From: Acidobacteriota bacterium
Lineage (GTDB): Bacteria > Acidobacteriota > Terriglobia > 20CM-2-55-15
NCBI GenBank assembly: GCA_003223895.1
Contig: QHXD01000817.1
Coordinates: 2,455-8,404 of the forward strand
DNA: 5,950 nt
Direction of reading: 5' to 3'
Shown: positions 5,365 through 5,950 of the stretch, piece by piece
How the letters are laid out: every line of letters begins with the position of its first letter
Numbering within the stretch: the first letter of the stretch is position 1
Notes under the pieces: model-generated
Told to the model about the DNA's origin: nothing
What the model saw: only the letters and a program-made list of their open reading frames with translations
Databases searched by the model: none
Translations under genes and position numbers: made by a program

Positions 5365-5950
5365 CTAATACGCCATCGCGTAACAGTCCGCTCCGGCGAT
5401 CCGATTCCCGCTGGCCGGATCGATCAGTACCGCTGTCGCACAACTTTGGATGCTGAACGGCCGGATCTTGTTCACATCGTGACCGCGGGACTGCAGGTCC
5501 TTGAATACGGCATCAGGGATGTCGGATTCAATATTCAGCTTGTTGAACCCCGGCGTGTGCGGCCAGAACGAGCCGAAGAAGTGCAACGTCTGCACCCGCG
5601 GCCACTCGAATGCCGTGTGCAGATTCGGATACCAGTCGGGCCAGAACTCCACGATGTTGAGGAATGCCTGCAGGATGGTCTGGTCCTGATTGTCTCCTCC
5701 CGGCGTGCCGATCGCCATGAAAGGTTCGCCGTTCCGCAGGACGATGCTTGGCGTCAGCGTGTAGCGCGGCCGGGCCCGCGGCCGCAGTTGTGCGGCGCGT
5801 GTCTTGTCGAGCCAGAACTGCTCGCCCCGCACGCTCATACCGATTCCCGTCTTACCAAGGATGACCGCGCCTCCGATCCAGCCGCCGCTCGGCGTGCTGT
5901 CAAAAATGTTTCCGTCCTTATCGATGATTGCGATGTGGGTCGTGTCTTTG
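5365..5950 (-). CDS. Gamma-glutamyltransferase, small catalytic subunit region (N-terminal part outside window)
   Basis: This is the C-terminal 194 residues of a gamma-glutamyltransferase, an Ntn hydrolase that cleaves itself and then transfers or hydrolyses the gamma-glutamyl group of glutathione and related compounds, usually outside the cytoplasm. Near the window edge the frame reads KDTTHIAIIDKDGNIFDSTP. The TTH motif contains the Thr that becomes the new N-terminus and nucleophile after autoprocessing (first Thr, visible residue 3). It continues with TPSGGW (19-24), RPRYTLTPSIVLRNGEP (60-76) and GTPGGDNQDQ (81-90), the substrate-loop block. The GGD form is common in GGTs of the non-E. 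coli type. The C-terminus reads AGADCYAMAY. All expected late motifs are intact. The ATG at 5838 is internal to the protein and is not the start. The two-helix membrane protein gene begins 12 bp after the stop. The large subunit and signal peptide lie outside the window. Confidence 0.95.
   Translation of the reverse strand, partial: KDTTHIAIIDKDGNIFDSTPSGGWIGGAVILGKTGIGMSVRGEQFWLDKTRAAQLRPRARPRYTLTPSIVLRNGEPFMAIGTPGGDNQDQTILQAFLNIVEFWPDWYPNLHTAFEWPRVQTLHFFGSFWPHTPGFNKLNIESDIPDAVFKDLQSRGHDVNKIRPFSIQSCATAVLIDPASGNRIAGADCYAMAY

Noticed and set aside
5365..5838. A separate 157-residue gene starting at the ATG at 5838
   Set aside because: The frame continues upstream to the window edge with the gamma-glutamyltransferase TTH motif, so this ATG is internal.

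Overview
The window looks like a piece of a GC-rich (roughly 57-59 %, judged by eye) soil-type bacterial chromosome. Every gene I can support lies on the minus strand, so transcription runs from base 5950 towards base 1. The protein families present are a secreted gamma-glutamyltransferase, an EVE protein, a TMEM175 channel, a proline-iminopeptidase-like lipoprotein, an AhpD-like protein, a metallophosphoesterase and an APC permease. Together with short palindromic intergenic repeats, they suggest Acidobacteriota or a similar soil phylum. This is a low-confidence guess; there is no rRNA or marker gene.

Layout in transcription order: (1) 5950-5365, the C-terminal catalytic subunit of a gamma-glutamyltransferase, cut by the window edge. 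(2) 5352-4999, a small two-helix membrane protein with a pore-loop-like segment, whose stop overlaps by 4 nt the start of (3) 5002-4679, a 107-residue soluble protein with a conserved-looking Cys-Cys pair. (4) 4664-4468, a 197-bp nested palindrome with 46-bp terminal inverted repeats, resembling a MITE or large REP-type element. (5) 4449-4024, an EVE-domain protein. (6) 4010-3426, a TMEM175-family potassium channel starting at TTG. (7) 3429-2431, a lipoprotein alpha/beta hydrolase starting at GTG in a 4-nt overlap. (8) 2414-1995, an uncharacterised 139-residue protein. (9) A solo copy of the palindrome end at 1930-1956. (10) 1900-1571, an AhpD/carboxymuconolactone-decarboxylase-like protein. 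(11) 1537-442, a metallophosphoesterase whose five sequence motifs are spread over three reading frames, so it is a pseudogene or carries sequence errors. (12) 442-1, the N-terminal part of an APC-family amino-acid permease, starting in a TGATG overlap with the phosphoesterase stop.

Spacing suggests three transcriptional groups separated by the palindromic repeats: 5950-4679, 4449-1995 and 1900-1. Within each group the genes are 33 bp apart or less, and several overlap. I see no convincing promoter, terminator, tRNA, rRNA, CRISPR array or integrase. Most of the genes do not form an obvious single pathway. The observations most worth follow-up are the nested palindrome with its apparently internally deleted solo copy, the two-helix protein whose selectivity-filter position reads SGMGPVG together with its coupled Cys-Cys partner, and the three-frame phosphoesterase.
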